The position numbers and the translations under genes are program-made. A stretch of 43,578 nucleotides of DNA from assembly GCF_000337495.1 (NCBI RefSeq), contig NZ_AOIS01000054.1, positions 46,142 through 89,719 on the forward strand. Reading direction: 5' to 3'. The notes under the pieces were generated by a model that saw only the letters and a program-made list of their open reading frames with translations, ran no database searches and had not been told where the DNA came from. Below, piece after piece: positions 1-8,413 of this stretch. Positions within the stretch are counted from its first letter, which is position 1, and every line of letters begins with the position of its first letter. Origin of the DNA: Haloterrigena salina JCM 13891. Its GTDB lineage: Archaea > Halobacteriota > Halobacteria > Halobacteriales > Natrialbaceae.

Positions 1-275
1 GGGTCGTCACCGTCTCGCTCCCCGAAGGCTCGCTGACGACGGCGGGCGTCGACCACTTCGAGGTCGTTCCCCGCGAGGACGGCAACTTCAGCGCCGCGCG
101 GTACGTCCTCGAAGACGGCACGACCCGGACGGCGACCATCGACGAGCCGATCGTCTGGCTCGAGCCGACGGAGAACAAACCGATCGAACTCGGTGGCGCA
201 GGGGAGCGAGAGCTCGTGTTGACGCTGGAAACGGACGCGAACGACGAGCCAGTCGTCGTCGCGCGGCGGGCGTGA
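1..275 (+). CDS. Hypothetical protein, C-terminal part (start lies outside the window)
   Basis: An open frame runs from the window edge to a TGA at 273-275 and encodes about 90 residues of a soluble, acidic, beta-rich looking tail (VVTVSLPEGSLTTAG near its beginning). No catalytic motif is visible. It lies directly upstream of, and in the same direction as, a type IV pilus-like ATPase. In haloarchaea such ATPase/membrane-protein pairs are commonly preceded by a small conserved protein of unknown function, and this may be that protein, but the assignment rests on context only. Its stop codon overlaps a GTG of the following frame. Confidence 0.6.
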   Translation, partial: VVTVSLPEGSLTTAGVDHFEVVPREDGNFSAARYVLEDGTTRTATIDEPIVWLEPTENKPIELGGAGERELVLTLETDANDEPVVVARRA

Positions 276-276
276 G

Positions 277-282
277 TTTATA
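277..282 (+). promoter_or_regulatory. TATA box for a leaderless pilus ATPase transcript
   Basis: TTTATA is centred about 28 bases ahead of the ATG at 308. This is the spacing expected when transcription starts at the first codon, and it argues for ATG 308 over the upstream GTG at 272. Confidence 0.55.
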
Positions 283-307
283 CCGGAACGCGCGGCCAGT
301 GGCCCCC

Positions 308-2254
308 ATGACGGGAAACGGAACCACAGGCGGCCTTCGATCGGTTCTCGGCGGATTCGGCGTCGACCGCGTGTTCGATGGCCTCGATCGATTCGGCGAC
401 TCGGAGCCGCCGGACGCGTGTTCGTGTCGCGTCGCCATGGCGGACGAGACCCTCGTCCTCGACGCCGGCGACTGCGACGGTGACCTCGCGACCGCGCCCG
501 CGTGTCGCCGAACGGTCGTCGACGCGCTGACCGACCGCGACGCCCGCCGGATCGTCGTTCGGACGAACGGCCTCGAGTACCAGTACCGCGGCCGCGGCGT
601 CGACCTGCTCGCCGCGGCGGGGCGGTTCGTCGACCGACTGGGGGATCGAGACGAAGCATTGCTTGCGACCGCACGGCGGGATCCGCTCGCGATCGCCGAC
701 GAATTCGGACCGCGAACCGGCGTCGATACCGACATCGTTCGCGAATCGGCGCTCGTCGACGTCGCACGAGGGATCGAGAACTACGATGCAGTGCTGTCCC
801 CGACGGTCGGACTCACGATCGGCCACTACCGGATCGATCCGACGATCCCGGACGACACGCGGTTGCGGGACGGTCGGTCGCTCGAGACGGGCAGCGACGT
901 GCGGATCTACGACCGACCCGGCGGCGTCACGGCGTACGCGCTCGACGTCGTCGATCTGATCCTTTCGGCGACCGAACGGTCGCGTCTCCTCGAGGGCTAC
1001 GAGGCCGTCGCTGAGGGGGCGGTCAGCGGCGAACGCGCGGCCCCGCGGGCGATCGAACACGTCACCGACGGACCGGCCGATTCGCTGGAGATGGACATTC
1101 TCACGAAGCATACGAGCGGATACGGAATTCTCGAGGACCTGTTCGCCGATCCCCGGCTCTCGGACGTCTACGTGACGTCGCCTGTGGACCGAAACCCGCT
1201 CCGCGTCATCGTCGACGGCGAGTCGATGGCGACGAACGTCTATCTGACGTCCGAGGGCGCACGCGCGCTCGCGTCCCGGGTGCGGCGGACGAGCGGTCGC
1301 GCGTTCTCGCGGGCGAATCCGACGGTCGACGCGACGGCGGTCCTCGAGAACGGCACCGGCGTCCGCGTCGCCGGCGTCACCGATCCGGTCGCCGACGGCG
1401 TCGCCTTCGCGTTTCGAGAGCGGACGGACGATCGGTTCACGCTCCCCGAACTCGTCGCGAACGGAACGGTGCCGGCGGAAGCGGCGGCGTTCCTCTCGGT
1501 CGCCGTCGAACGAAACGCCGCCGGCTTGATCGCCGGCACCCGCGGCGCGGGAAAGACGACGCTGCTCGGGACGCTGTTGTACGAACTGCACCCCGAGACG
1601 CGAACGGTCCTGCTCGAGGACACGCCCGAGCTCCCGGTCGCTGCGCTCCAGTCGGTCGGTCGAAACGTGCAGGCGCTGCGCACTGGCAGCGAGGACGGAC
1701 CGGAGATCACCCCCACGGAGGCGCTGAGAACCGCGCTTCGCCTCGGCGACGGCGCGCTCGTGGTCGGCGAGATCAGAGGCGAGGAGGCCCGCGTGCTCTA
1801 CGAGGCGATGCGGGTCGGCGCCAACGCCAACGCGGTCCTCGGAACGATCCACGGCGACGGCGCCGGTGAGGTCTACGAACGCGTCGTCTCCGACCTCGGC
1901 GTCGCGCCCTCCTCGTTCGGTGCGACGGATCTGATCGTCACCGTTCAGTCCCGGCACACGTCCGAGGGCCGACGACGGCGGCTCGCCCGCATCGAAGAGG
2001 TCATCAGCGACGGCGACGATCACTGGTTCGAACCGCTGTACGAACTCGAGGACGGAGCCACCGCACCAACTGGCCGGATCGATCGCGGCGAGAGCCGACT
2101 CGTCGATCGGCTCGCCGGGCCGGACGAAACCTACGCCGACGTTCGCCGTTCGCTCGAGACGCGGACGAACCAACTGGCGGCGCTCGCGGCGGACGGGCGG
2201 ACGAGCCCGCAAGAAGTCGCCACGGCCTGCGCCGAGCGGCAGTACGAGCGGTGA
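308..2254 (+). CDS. Type II/IV secretion-type ATPase (PilB/GspE/TadA-like)
   Basis: This cytoplasmic hexameric-type ATPase would power assembly of a type IV pilus-like structure together with the membrane protein encoded next. Of its 648 residues, the C-terminal half has the secretion ATPase signature: Walker A GTRGAGKTT at about residues 410-418 (Lys416), then an acidic Walker B region and the typical GEIRGEEA plus TIHGDG motifs. The N-terminal part has four cysteines (38, 40, 56, 66) that could bind a metal. ATG 308 is chosen because a TATA box lies 28 bases upstream; a GTG at 272, overlapping the previous stop, would add 12 residues. The downstream gene begins 8 bases after the stop. Which pilus it builds cannot be told, because no pilin gene is in the window. 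Confidence 0.9.
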   Translation: MTGNGTTGGLRSVLGGFGVDRVFDGLDRFGDSEPPDACSCRVAMADETLVLDAGDCDGDLATAPACRRTVVDALTDRDARRIVVRTNGLEYQYRGRGVDLLAAAGRFVDRLGDRDEALLATARRDPLAIADEFGPRTGVDTDIVRESALVDVARGIENYDAVLSPTVGLTIGHYRIDPTIPDDTRLRDGRSLETGSDVRIYDRPGGVTAYALDVVDLILSATERSRLLEGYEAVAEGAVSGERAAPRAIEHVTDGPADSLEMDILTKHTSGYGILEDLFADPRLSDVYVTSPVDRNPLRVIVDGESMATNVYLTSEGARALASRVRRTSGRAFSRANPTVDATAVLENGTGVRVAGVTDPVADGVAFAFRERTDDRFTLPELVANGTVPAEAAAFLSVAVERNAAGLIAGTRGAGKTTLLGTLLYELHPETRTVLLEDTPELPVAALQSVGRNVQALRTGSEDGPEITPTEALRTALRLGDGALVVGEIRGEEARVLYEAMRVGANANAVLGTIHGDGAGEVYERVVSDLGVAPSSFGATDLIVTVQSRHTSEGRRRRLARIEEVISDGDDHWFEPLYELEDGATAPTGRIDRGESRLVDRLAGPDETYADVRRSLETRTNQLAALAADGRTSPQEVATACAERQYER

Positions 2255-2261
2255 TCGATCG

Positions 2262-4076
2262 ATGGCCCGCTCATCCGACTCCGCTACCGTGTCCGGCACC
2301 GCCGCAACCGAAATCGGTGGCGGCACCGAGGGTACGGACGAACGCTCCGATACCGCGTCCGCCGACTGGCGCGTGGCGCTCGTTCGCTCGCTCGCCGCGC
2401 TCTATCCCGCCGCCGTCGAGCCGTCCAACGACCTCGAGGAAGCGCTCTCGTTCGTTGACTCGCCCCACGACGCCGAGACGGTCGTTCGGGCGGGATACGG
2501 GGCCGGACTGCTCGCGGCGATGCCGCCGCTTCTCCTAGTGGCACTCGGTGCACCGCTCTCGTTCGTGCTGTTTTTCGTTCTCGTGACGCCAGTCGCGACG
2601 ACCTCCGCCGTACGTTCGTTCCCGCGACTGCAGGCCGCGTTCCGGCGGACGGAAGCGCTCGGCGAGACGCCGAATCTCATCGGCCGCGCCGTCCTCCGCA
2701 TGCAGATCCAGCCGTCGCTCGAGAGCGCCGTCCGGTTCGCAGCCGACACCGGAACCGGTCCGCTCGCCGACGACCTCGCGGCGCACATCGACCGCTCGAT
2801 CGGGACGCCGGAGACGGGGCTGCTCTCGTTTACCGAGGCGTGGGCCGACCGGTTCCCGGCGCTTCGGCGCTCGGCGCACCTGCTCGCGGCGGCCCAGGAC
2901 GCGCCGGCGGGCGAACGCGAGCGGACGCTCGATCGCTCGCTCGCGGCGGTCCTCGACGGAACACGCAGCCAGATGGCGGAATTTACGGCCTCGATCCGGA
3001 CGCTGACGACCGGGCTGTTCGCGTTCGGGATCATGCTCCCGCTCGCGCTGATCGCGCTCGTCCCGACCGTCCCGATGGTCGGTGTCTCGATCAACATCTG
3101 GGTCCTAATCCTTCTCTACAACGTCGCGTTGCCGGCCTGTCTGGTCGTCGCGGGGCTGTACCTGCTCGTCCGCCGGCCGGTCGCGTTTCCGCCGCCGACG
3201 ATCGGGCGCGACCATCCCGACGTTCCCGATCGGCTGTGGCTCCGGGCGCTGTGGGGCGTCCTCGCCGGGATCGGCGTCTACGCGATCGTGGACGCGGTCG
3301 GCCCCGCGCACCTCGCGTCGATCGTCGCCGGCGGCTTCGCGGTCGGCGTCGCGCTGCTGGCCGTCTACGGTCCGATCCTCGCGGTCCGTCACTACGTTCG
3401 CGACGTCGAGGATCACCTCACCGACGCCCTCTACATCGTCGGCCGGCAGGTCTCCGACGGCGAGTCCGTCGAGTCGGCCGTCGAACTCGCGGCAACCCGC
3501 GTCCCGGGGGAAACCGGCTCCGTCTTCGAACGCGCCGCCGGACTGCAGCGACGCCTCCGGATCGGCGTCGAATCTGCGTTTCTTGGCCCCCACGGCGCGC
3601 TCGAGGACGTTCCCAGTCCCCGCGCTCGAGGCACGGCCGCGCTGTTGGCGATCGCGTCGAAGGAGGGCAAGCCCGCCGGGCGCGCGATCGTCTCGATGGC
3701 CGATCACTTAGAGGACCTCTCGGAGGTCGAAGCCGAGACGAAACGGGACCTCGCGGAGGTGACGGGGACGCTCGACGCCACGGCCGCGTACTTCGCGCCG
3801 ATGGTCGCCGGCGTCACCGTCGGGATGGCCGCGATGATGGCGAGCCAGAACGTGTTCACCTCGAGCGAGGTCGACGCGGCCGCGTTCCCCGCCGAACCCC
3901 TCGCGATCGTGATCGGGATCTACCTGATCATGCTGTGTTTCATCCTGCTGCCGCTCTCGATCGCCCTGCGACACGGCGTCGATCGGGCGCTGATCGGCTA
4001 CCACGTCGGCCGCGCGCTGACGACGTCGATGGTGCTGTACGCGGTGACCGTCGGGTGTATCGATTTCTTCCTCTGA
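2262..4076 (+). CDS. Type II secretion system F / TadC-like membrane protein
   Basis: This is the inner-membrane platform partner (PilC/GspF/FlaJ type) of the preceding ATPase. The 604-residue protein has several hydrophobic segments: a pair near residues 85-115, segments near 245-305, 325-370 and 510-560, and a final one near 585-600. Two cytoplasmic helical regions contain the duplicated GspF-like pattern (around 130-230 and 385-500). The N-terminal 40 residues are polar and low in complexity. The gene starts 8 bases after the ATPase stop, so the two are almost certainly co-transcribed and act as a pair. The operon appears to end here, because an AT-richer island follows at once. Family membership is confident; the substrate is not identifiable. 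Confidence 0.88.
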   Translation: MARSSDSATVSGTAATEIGGGTEGTDERSDTASADWRVALVRSLAALYPAAVEPSNDLEEALSFVDSPHDAETVVRAGYGAGLLAAMPPLLLVALGAPLSFVLFFVLVTPVATTSAVRSFPRLQAAFRRTEALGETPNLIGRAVLRMQIQPSLESAVRFAADTGTGPLADDLAAHIDRSIGTPETGLLSFTEAWADRFPALRRSAHLLAAAQDAPAGERERTLDRSLAAVLDGTRSQMAEFTASIRTLTTGLFAFGIMLPLALIALVPTVPMVGVSINIWVLILLYNVALPACLVVAGLYLLVRRPVAFPPPTIGRDHPDVPDRLWLRALWGVLAGIGVYAIVDAVGPAHLASIVAGGFAVGVALLAVYGPILAVRHYVRDVEDHLTDALYIVGRQVSDGESVESAVELAATRVPGETGSVFERAAGLQRRLRIGVESAFLGPHGALEDVPSPRARGTAALLAIASKEGKPAGRAIVSMADHLEDLSEVEAETKRDLAEVTGTLDATAAYFAPMVAGVTVGMAAMMASQNVFTSSEVDAAAFPAEPLAIVIGIYLIMLCFILLPLSIALRHGVDRALIGYHVGRALTTSMVLYAVTVGCIDFFL

Positions 4077-4127
4077 TTTAGCGTGCCGCAATACAGCGGC
4101 GTCACGAATGGTAGGCAAAGTAGCTAT

Positions 4128-4193
4128 CAGCGGAAGTGGTGGGGTTAGGGGTTTATAAAAGATAGTAAACAGCGGAAGCAGCGGAACCAAAGG
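4128..4193 (+). repeat. ORB-like repeats upstream of orc1/cdc6
   Basis: Two plus-strand copies of the origin repeat lie just before the initiator gene. At 4128-4151, CAGCGGAAGTGGTGGGG is followed by a G-run. At 4168-4193 a degenerate copy holds a doubled AGCGGAA core. An A/T run (TTTATAAAA, 4152-4160) lies between them. They could serve the origin, autoregulation of the gene, or both. Confidence 0.6.
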
Positions 4194-4223
4194 TTAAGTG
4201 GGATGGCTGAAATTTAGTTGCCA

Positions 4224-5411
4224 ATGACTGACTTTGGATTTAAACCGACCGGACGCATCTTTGATGAGCGAGAAGCGTTACTCGAGGAGTGGACGCCGAA
4301 GAACCTCGTCGGTCGGGATGAAGAACTCTCACAATACCACGCTGCACTCCAGCCAGTAATCGAAGGTGAAACACCCTCTAACATTTTCCTCTACGGAAAA
4401 AGTGGCGTCGGCAAAACTGCAGCGACTCGGTTCCTTCTCCGACTTCTCGAACGGGACGCAGAAGATGTTGACGGCCTCGATTTACACACCGTTGAAGTCA
4501 ACTGTGACGGCCTCAACTCTAGTTACCAAACTGGTGTTGCGCTCGTAAACGAACTCCGTGCTCCAGCGAATCAAATCTCCAATACTGGCTATCCGCAAGC
4601 GTCGGTCTACCAATTTCTATTCGACGAACTCGAGAAACTCGGTGGCACTGTTCTCATCGTCCTCGACGAAGTGGACCATATTCAAGATGATAGTCTACTG
4701 TACAAACTCCCACGTGCCCGCTCGAACGGCGACGTTACGAACTCACGGATCGGTGTCATTGGCATTTCGAACGATTTGAATTTTCGCAACCGACTGAGTT
4801 CGAAGGTCCGCTCCAGTCTCTGTGAAAAAGAGGTCTCGTTTAGCGCATACGATGCGAACGAACTCCAAGAAGTACTTCGTCAACGCAAAGAAGTCGCCTT
4901 CAAAGATGGTGTACTTGAGGAAGGGGTCATCGAAATGTGTGCTGCCTATGGTGCGAAAGACTCCGGAGACGCTCGGAAAGCATTGGATCTACTGCTCGAA
5001 AGCGGAGACATCGCTCGCGAAAGCAACGATGAGTTTGTTACGGAGGCCCACGTCCGCAATGCGAGGAAACGCCTCCAGACCGATCAAGTGATCGAGGGAA
5101 TCAGTAACTACTCGAGACACGGTCAACTGGTCCTCTGGGCACTTACAATTCTGGAAGAAGAGGGGGAAACACCAGCACGAACGCGGGATATCCGGGAATC
5201 ATACGAAAAACTCTGCAGTCGTGATGGAAGCGATCCTATTTCTAATAGGGCAGTCCGCGAATATCTAGCAGAATTAGAAACGCTCGGACTTATCTCATCG
5301 ACGCAGATCAATCGCGGAATAAGTGGCGGAAAATTCAAAGAGCACAAACTAGCTCAGTCGGTTTCGAGTGTGAAAAGTGGATTAGAAGAGTCTCTCGAGT
5401 CGACGCCCTGA
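4224..5411 (+). CDS. Orc1/Cdc6 family replication initiator
   Basis: This AAA+ ATPase would bind origin repeats and load the replicative helicase. The 395-residue product has Walker A GKSGVGKT (58-65), Walker B LIVLDEVD (144-151), sensor 1 IGVIGISND (176-184) and a C-terminal winged-helix region (about 300-395), the usual archaeal Orc1 layout and length. ATG 4224 is preferred; a TTG two codons upstream is also open. The gene is flanked on both sides by copies of one ORB-like repeat, so it probably serves this origin. Its codon use is much AT-richer (roughly half GC) than the pilus and helicase genes on either side, a sign of separate descent or transfer. Haloarchaea carry many orc paralogues, so a paralogue number cannot be given. 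Confidence 0.93.
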   Translation: MTDFGFKPTGRIFDEREALLEEWTPKNLVGRDEELSQYHAALQPVIEGETPSNIFLYGKSGVGKTAATRFLLRLLERDAEDVDGLDLHTVEVNCDGLNSSYQTGVALVNELRAPANQISNTGYPQASVYQFLFDELEKLGGTVLIVLDEVDHIQDDSLLYKLPRARSNGDVTNSRIGVIGISNDLNFRNRLSSKVRSSLCEKEVSFSAYDANELQEVLRQRKEVAFKDGVLEEGVIEMCAAYGAKDSGDARKALDLLLESGDIARESNDEFVTEAHVRNARKRLQTDQVIEGISNYSRHGQLVLWALTILEEEGETPARTRDIRESYEKLCSRDGSDPISNRAVREYLAELETLGLISSTQINRGISGGKFKEHKLAQSVSSVKSGLEESLESTP

Positions 5412-5415
5412 CACA

Positions 5416-5474
5416 CCCACCCCACTGGTTCCGCTGTTAGGCTAACGCACCCACCCCATCGGTTCCGCTGTTAG
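5416..5474 (-). repeat. Pair of ORB-like repeats, left flank of the unwinding region
   Basis: Two minus-strand copies, 5416-5441 and 5450-5474, read CTAACAGCGGAACC followed by a GGGGTGGGT run. The second is one base shorter in the spacer. They begin a few bases after the orc1 stop codon and point away from the AT-rich stretch. Confidence 0.78.
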
Positions 5475-5510
5475 ACTCGAACAGGTGAACTCACTCACGG
5501 CCTAGCTCTC

Positions 5511-5590
5511 ATAACGGCTATTAAAATCAGTACTAATAAGTAATATAGGAGAAAATTAATCCATAGTACGTTCATCACAGAACAAAAATA
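5511..5590. other. Probable duplex unwinding element of the origin
   Basis: This roughly 80-base stretch is mostly A and T, in strong contrast to its surroundings. It sits between an inverted pair of ORB-like repeats (minus strand at 5416-5474, plus strand at 5628-5700). That is the known layout of haloarchaeal origins. No ORF crosses it convincingly. Confidence 0.65.
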
Positions 5591-5610
5591 CCCTCCCCAT
5601 AGGGAGGGTA
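5589..5610. repeat. Perfect inverted repeat at the edge of the unwinding region
   Basis: TACCCTCCC (5589-5597) and GGGAGGGTA (5602-5610) form a 9-bp perfect stem with a 4-base loop. It lies between the AT-rich stretch and the right-hand ORB-like copies. It could be an origin structural element or a protein site; no T-run follows, so a terminator is less likely. Confidence 0.6.
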
Positions 5611-5627
5611 GTGTAGTCGTTCATTCG

Positions 5628-5700
5628 CTAACAGCGGAACCAGTGGGGTGGGTGGGTCCACAGAAGACACTTTCATTGGAAACAGCGGAACTGGTGGGTA
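5628..5700 (+). repeat. Pair of ORB-like repeats, right flank of the unwinding region
   Basis: CTAACAGCGGAACCAGTGGG continues as a G-rich run at 5628-5653, and AACAGCGGAACTGGTGGGTA lies at 5681-5700. Both are on the plus strand, so they mirror the left pair across the AT-rich stretch. Confidence 0.78.
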
Positions 5701-6069
5701 AGAGGTTTCGACCAAATGGAATGCATATCGTAGTACAACTTCTGAACTCTGCCAGGTTCCATTTTGGCTCATTACGAGGAATTCTCTACCCGATATATTA
5801 GTTACATCTCACTCATTCCTTGATGCCTAGAACAGATACCTCAGCGATATTTGAATAGATAGCATCAGTAGATCATCGTTGTATAGATGTCTAGTCATAA
5901 CTCAACAGAGTTCCCGTAATCAATCTTCACTCGGTACGAGGGGTGTGGGTGACCGCAAATTCGCTCGGTGCCTGGGTGTCTCGGACACGGTCCCCAGTGG
6001 TCTGAAGAATGTACAGCCCCGACCTCGCTATTCGACAATTGCAGTAGTAGATAGACACCCGTCCGTGCG

Positions 6070-6138
6070 CTAACAGCGGAACTGGTGGGGTGGGAGCACC
6101 CCCGAAATACGCGACAGCGGAAGCAACGGAACTGGTGG
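6070..6138 (+). repeat. Distal ORB-like repeats
   Basis: A near-perfect copy, CTAACAGCGGAACTGGTGGG with further Gs, occupies 6070-6094. A degenerate copy with a doubled core is at 6113-6138 and resembles the doubled copy at 4168-4193. They lie about 400 bases beyond the central origin. Confidence 0.7.
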
Positions 6139-6223
6139 TATCGAGCGATCAGGTGCGGAATCGCAATTGGAAAGATAGGTACTCGAGACCAGTCCCCCCG
6201 TATTCGACTGTTCTCGAGAGTGA

Positions 6224-6351
6224 GACACCCCCGCTTCATCTGCTCTGCTACGATAACACAGCACATGCTTCGTCAGACTCGAGAGGAACGGCAGACACAC
6301 CACTGTTTCATGTGTTCTCACAAGCGGACACACCACCGCTTCATCTGTTCT
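6224..6351 (-). repeat. Three diverged repeats related to the ORB-like element
   Basis: Three copies of a roughly 25-base element (6224-6246, 6294-6318, 6327-6351) read on the minus strand approximately AACAGATGAAGCGGTGGTGT. Aligned with AACAGCGGAAC-GGTGGGGTG they share the AACAG start and the GGTGG core. They face the plus-strand copies at 6070-6138, making a second inverted arrangement just before the helicase gene. Confidence 0.55.
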
Positions 6352-6427
6352 TTAGCATAGATCACTTACCGTCCATCCAATCACGTCGAACGAAATCGGT
6401 TTACCCGCACCGCCGTTACGACCGTCA

Positions 6428-8407
6428 GTGACCGACGAACGTGCTTCGGAAGCGACTGGTGGCGAGAGCCAGCGACCCGAGGATCCAGCGGCCGACGGGG
6501 ACAACGATCCCACCGGAGACGAGCAGTTCACGCTCGCGGACTTCCACGACGCATCGCAGGAGGCTGGTCGACCCGTGCTCACCGCCGCGGCACTCTCCCG
6601 CGCGCTCGAACTTCCCCAGGAACGGGCCCGCAACGCGCTCGAGACCCTCGCGGACCGGAACGAGGTCGAACGACTCTCCGTCGAGACGGATCCCGTCGTC
6701 TGGTATCCCAGCGAACTCGAGGATCTGACCGACCGGGAGCGCGTCGTCGTCTTTCCGAAGCGCCGCGAGATCATCGTCGACCGGCCGGACCAGTTCACTC
6801 GCGCACAGCTCGCCCAGTTCGCCCACCTCGCGGACGGGAACGGCGACCAGGGGTATCGCTACGTCGTCAGGCCCGAGGACATCTGGCAGGCGCCCCACGA
6901 CTCCTGGGAGAACCTGGCCCGGACGATGCGCCAGGCCCTCGGACAGCGCTCGGAGGGACTCGAGGAGTGGGTCCGCAGCCAGTGGGATCGGGCCCACCAG
7001 TTCCGGCTGGCGACCCACGAGGACGGCTACACCGTTCTCGAAGCGAAGAGCCCCGAAGTGATGGGGAACGTCGCCCGCCAGAAGCTCGACGAGGAACACG
7101 TCCACGCGCCGATTTCGGATACCGAGGACTGGGTCCGGGAGGGCTCGGAAGCCGCGATCAAGCGGATCCTCTACGAGGCGGGCTACCCGGTACAGGATCA
7201 CCGCGAACTCGAGTCCGGCGAGGAACTTCCCATCGATCTCGGGGTTCGACTGCGGGACTACCAGCGGACCTGGGTCGATCGGTTCGCGGAGGCCGGCGAG
7301 GGCGTCTTCGTCGGCCCGCCGGGCAGCGGGAAAACGGTCGCCGCGATGGGGGCGATGGCCCACGTCGAGGGCGAAACCCTGATTCTGGTACCGAGTCGCG
7401 ATCTGGCCCGACAGTGGGCCGACACGATCCTCGAGTACACGTCGCTCGAACCGGAGCAGATCGGCCAGTACCACGGGGGGCGCAAGGAGGTCCGCCCGGT
7501 GACGATCGCGACCTACCAGATCGCGGGGATGGATCGGCACCGCTCGCTGTTCGACGACCGCGAGTGGGGGCTGGTGATCTTCGACGAGTGCCAGCACGTC
7601 CCGTCGGACGTCTACCGCCGGAGTACCCATCTGCAGTCCAAACACCGGCTCGGCCTCTCTGCGAGCCCGATCCGGGAGGACGACCGTCAGCAGGAGATCT
7701 TCACCCTCGTGGGCCCGCCGATCGGCACCGACTGGGAGGCGCTGTTCGAGGCCGGCTTCGTCGCCGAACCGGAACTCGAGATCCGCTACGTTCCGTGGGG
7801 CGACGACGAGCAGGGGAACGCCTACGCCTCCGCGGACGGCCAGGAGAAGTACCGGATCGCCGCGAAGAACCGCGGGAAGGTCGACGAAGTGCGATACCTG
7901 CTGTCGGCCCACCCCGACTCGAAGGCGCTGGTGTTCGTCGACTACCTAGAACAGGGGAAAGAGCTCTCGAGCGCGCTGGACGTCCCCTTCCTCAGCGGCG
8001 AGACGCCCCACCACGAGCGCCGGCGGTTGCTCGACGAGTTCCGCCGGAACGAGCGGGACCTCCTCATCGTTTCGCGGGTCGGCGACGAGGGGATCGACCT
8101 CCCGACGGCCGACCTGGCGATCGTCGCCTCGGGGCTCGGCGGCTCGAGGCGGCAGGGAACCCAGCGGGCCGGGCGGACGATGCGCCCCGCCGGCGGCGCG
8201 CTCGTCTACGTGCTCGCGACGCGAGGGACCCGCGAGGAGGACTTCGCCCGCAAACAGCTCCAGCACCTCGGTCGCAAGGGGATGACGATCCGCGAGCAGA
8301 ACGTCGAACGCGGCGAGGGCTCCGAAGCCGACGATGTCGACGAAACCGATGACACCGGCACGAACGACGAGGCTGACGGGGTCGACGGGAGCGTCGCCGA
8401 CGAGTAG
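6428..8407 (+). CDS. Superfamily 2 DNA helicase, XPB/Rad25-like
   Basis: The 659-residue product has the SF2 helicase motifs: RLRDYQ just before motif I, Walker A GPPGSGKT near residues 296-303, motif II DECQH near 386-390, motif III-like GLSASPIRED, and motif VI QRAGRTMRP near 579. The DECQ box and the RED-like sequence after motif III resemble XPB-type helicases of repair or transcription. Before the motor are an acidic leader (1-40), a probable winged helix (about 35-105) and an alpha/beta region of unknown role. The C-terminus is an acidic tail. The start is a GTG right after the origin repeats. It is GC-rich like the rest of the chromosome. It converges on the par genes, and the two stop codons are adjacent. 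A link to the origin is possible but unproven. Confidence 0.88.
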   Translation: MTDERASEATGGESQRPEDPAADGDNDPTGDEQFTLADFHDASQEAGRPVLTAAALSRALELPQERARNALETLADRNEVERLSVETDPVVWYPSELEDLTDRERVVVFPKRREIIVDRPDQFTRAQLAQFAHLADGNGDQGYRYVVRPEDIWQAPHDSWENLARTMRQALGQRSEGLEEWVRSQWDRAHQFRLATHEDGYTVLEAKSPEVMGNVARQKLDEEHVHAPISDTEDWVREGSEAAIKRILYEAGYPVQDHRELESGEELPIDLGVRLRDYQRTWVDRFAEAGEGVFVGPPGSGKTVAAMGAMAHVEGETLILVPSRDLARQWADTILEYTSLEPEQIGQYHGGRKEVRPVTIATYQIAGMDRHRSLFDDREWGLVIFDECQHVPSDVYRRSTHLQSKHRLGLSASPIREDDRQQEIFTLVGPPIGTDWEALFEAGFVAEPELEIRYVPWGDDEQGNAYASADGQEKYRIAAKNRGKVDEVRYLLSAHPDSKALVFVDYLEQGKELSSALDVPFLSGETPHHERRRLLDEFRRNERDLLIVSRVGDEGIDLPTADLAIVASGLGGSRRQGTQRAGRTMRPAGGALVYVLATRGTREEDFARKQLQHLGRKGMTIREQNVERGEGSEADDVDETDDTGTNDEADGVDGSVADE

Positions 8408-8413
8408 CTACTC
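8402..8413. repeat. Palindrome containing both convergent stop codons
   Basis: GAGTAGCTACTC is a perfect 12-bp palindrome. The helicase TAG is at 8405-8407 and the minus-strand TAG of the next gene at 8408-8410, so the two genes meet with no gap. It may be chance or a minimal bidirectional terminator. Confidence 0.45.

Larger units (their letters stand above)
4080..6427. other. AT-richer island carrying orc1/cdc6 and a replication origin
   Basis: From just after the pilus operon to the helicase start, base composition drops visibly and eleven copies of one ORB-like repeat occur. The gene-free part 5412-6427 holds the origin elements listed separately. Short frames there (for example 5879-6073, 6085-6431 and the minus-strand 5895-6336) run straight through the repeats and do not look like genes. 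No integrase, transposase or flanking direct repeat was found. Confidence 0.6.

Noticed and set aside
278-2326. Long minus-strand open frame opposite the pilus ATPase (682 codons)
   Set aside because: It is the antisense shadow of a clear ATPase gene; Arg/Asp-rich content without motifs is typical of GC-rich antisense frames.
4128-6351. CRISPR array made of the origin repeats
   Set aside because: Copies occur on both strands, at irregular distances, and flank an initiator gene; there is no cas gene.
5895-6431. Several short frames on both strands in the origin region
   Set aside because: They cross the repeats and have no ribosome site or family resemblance.
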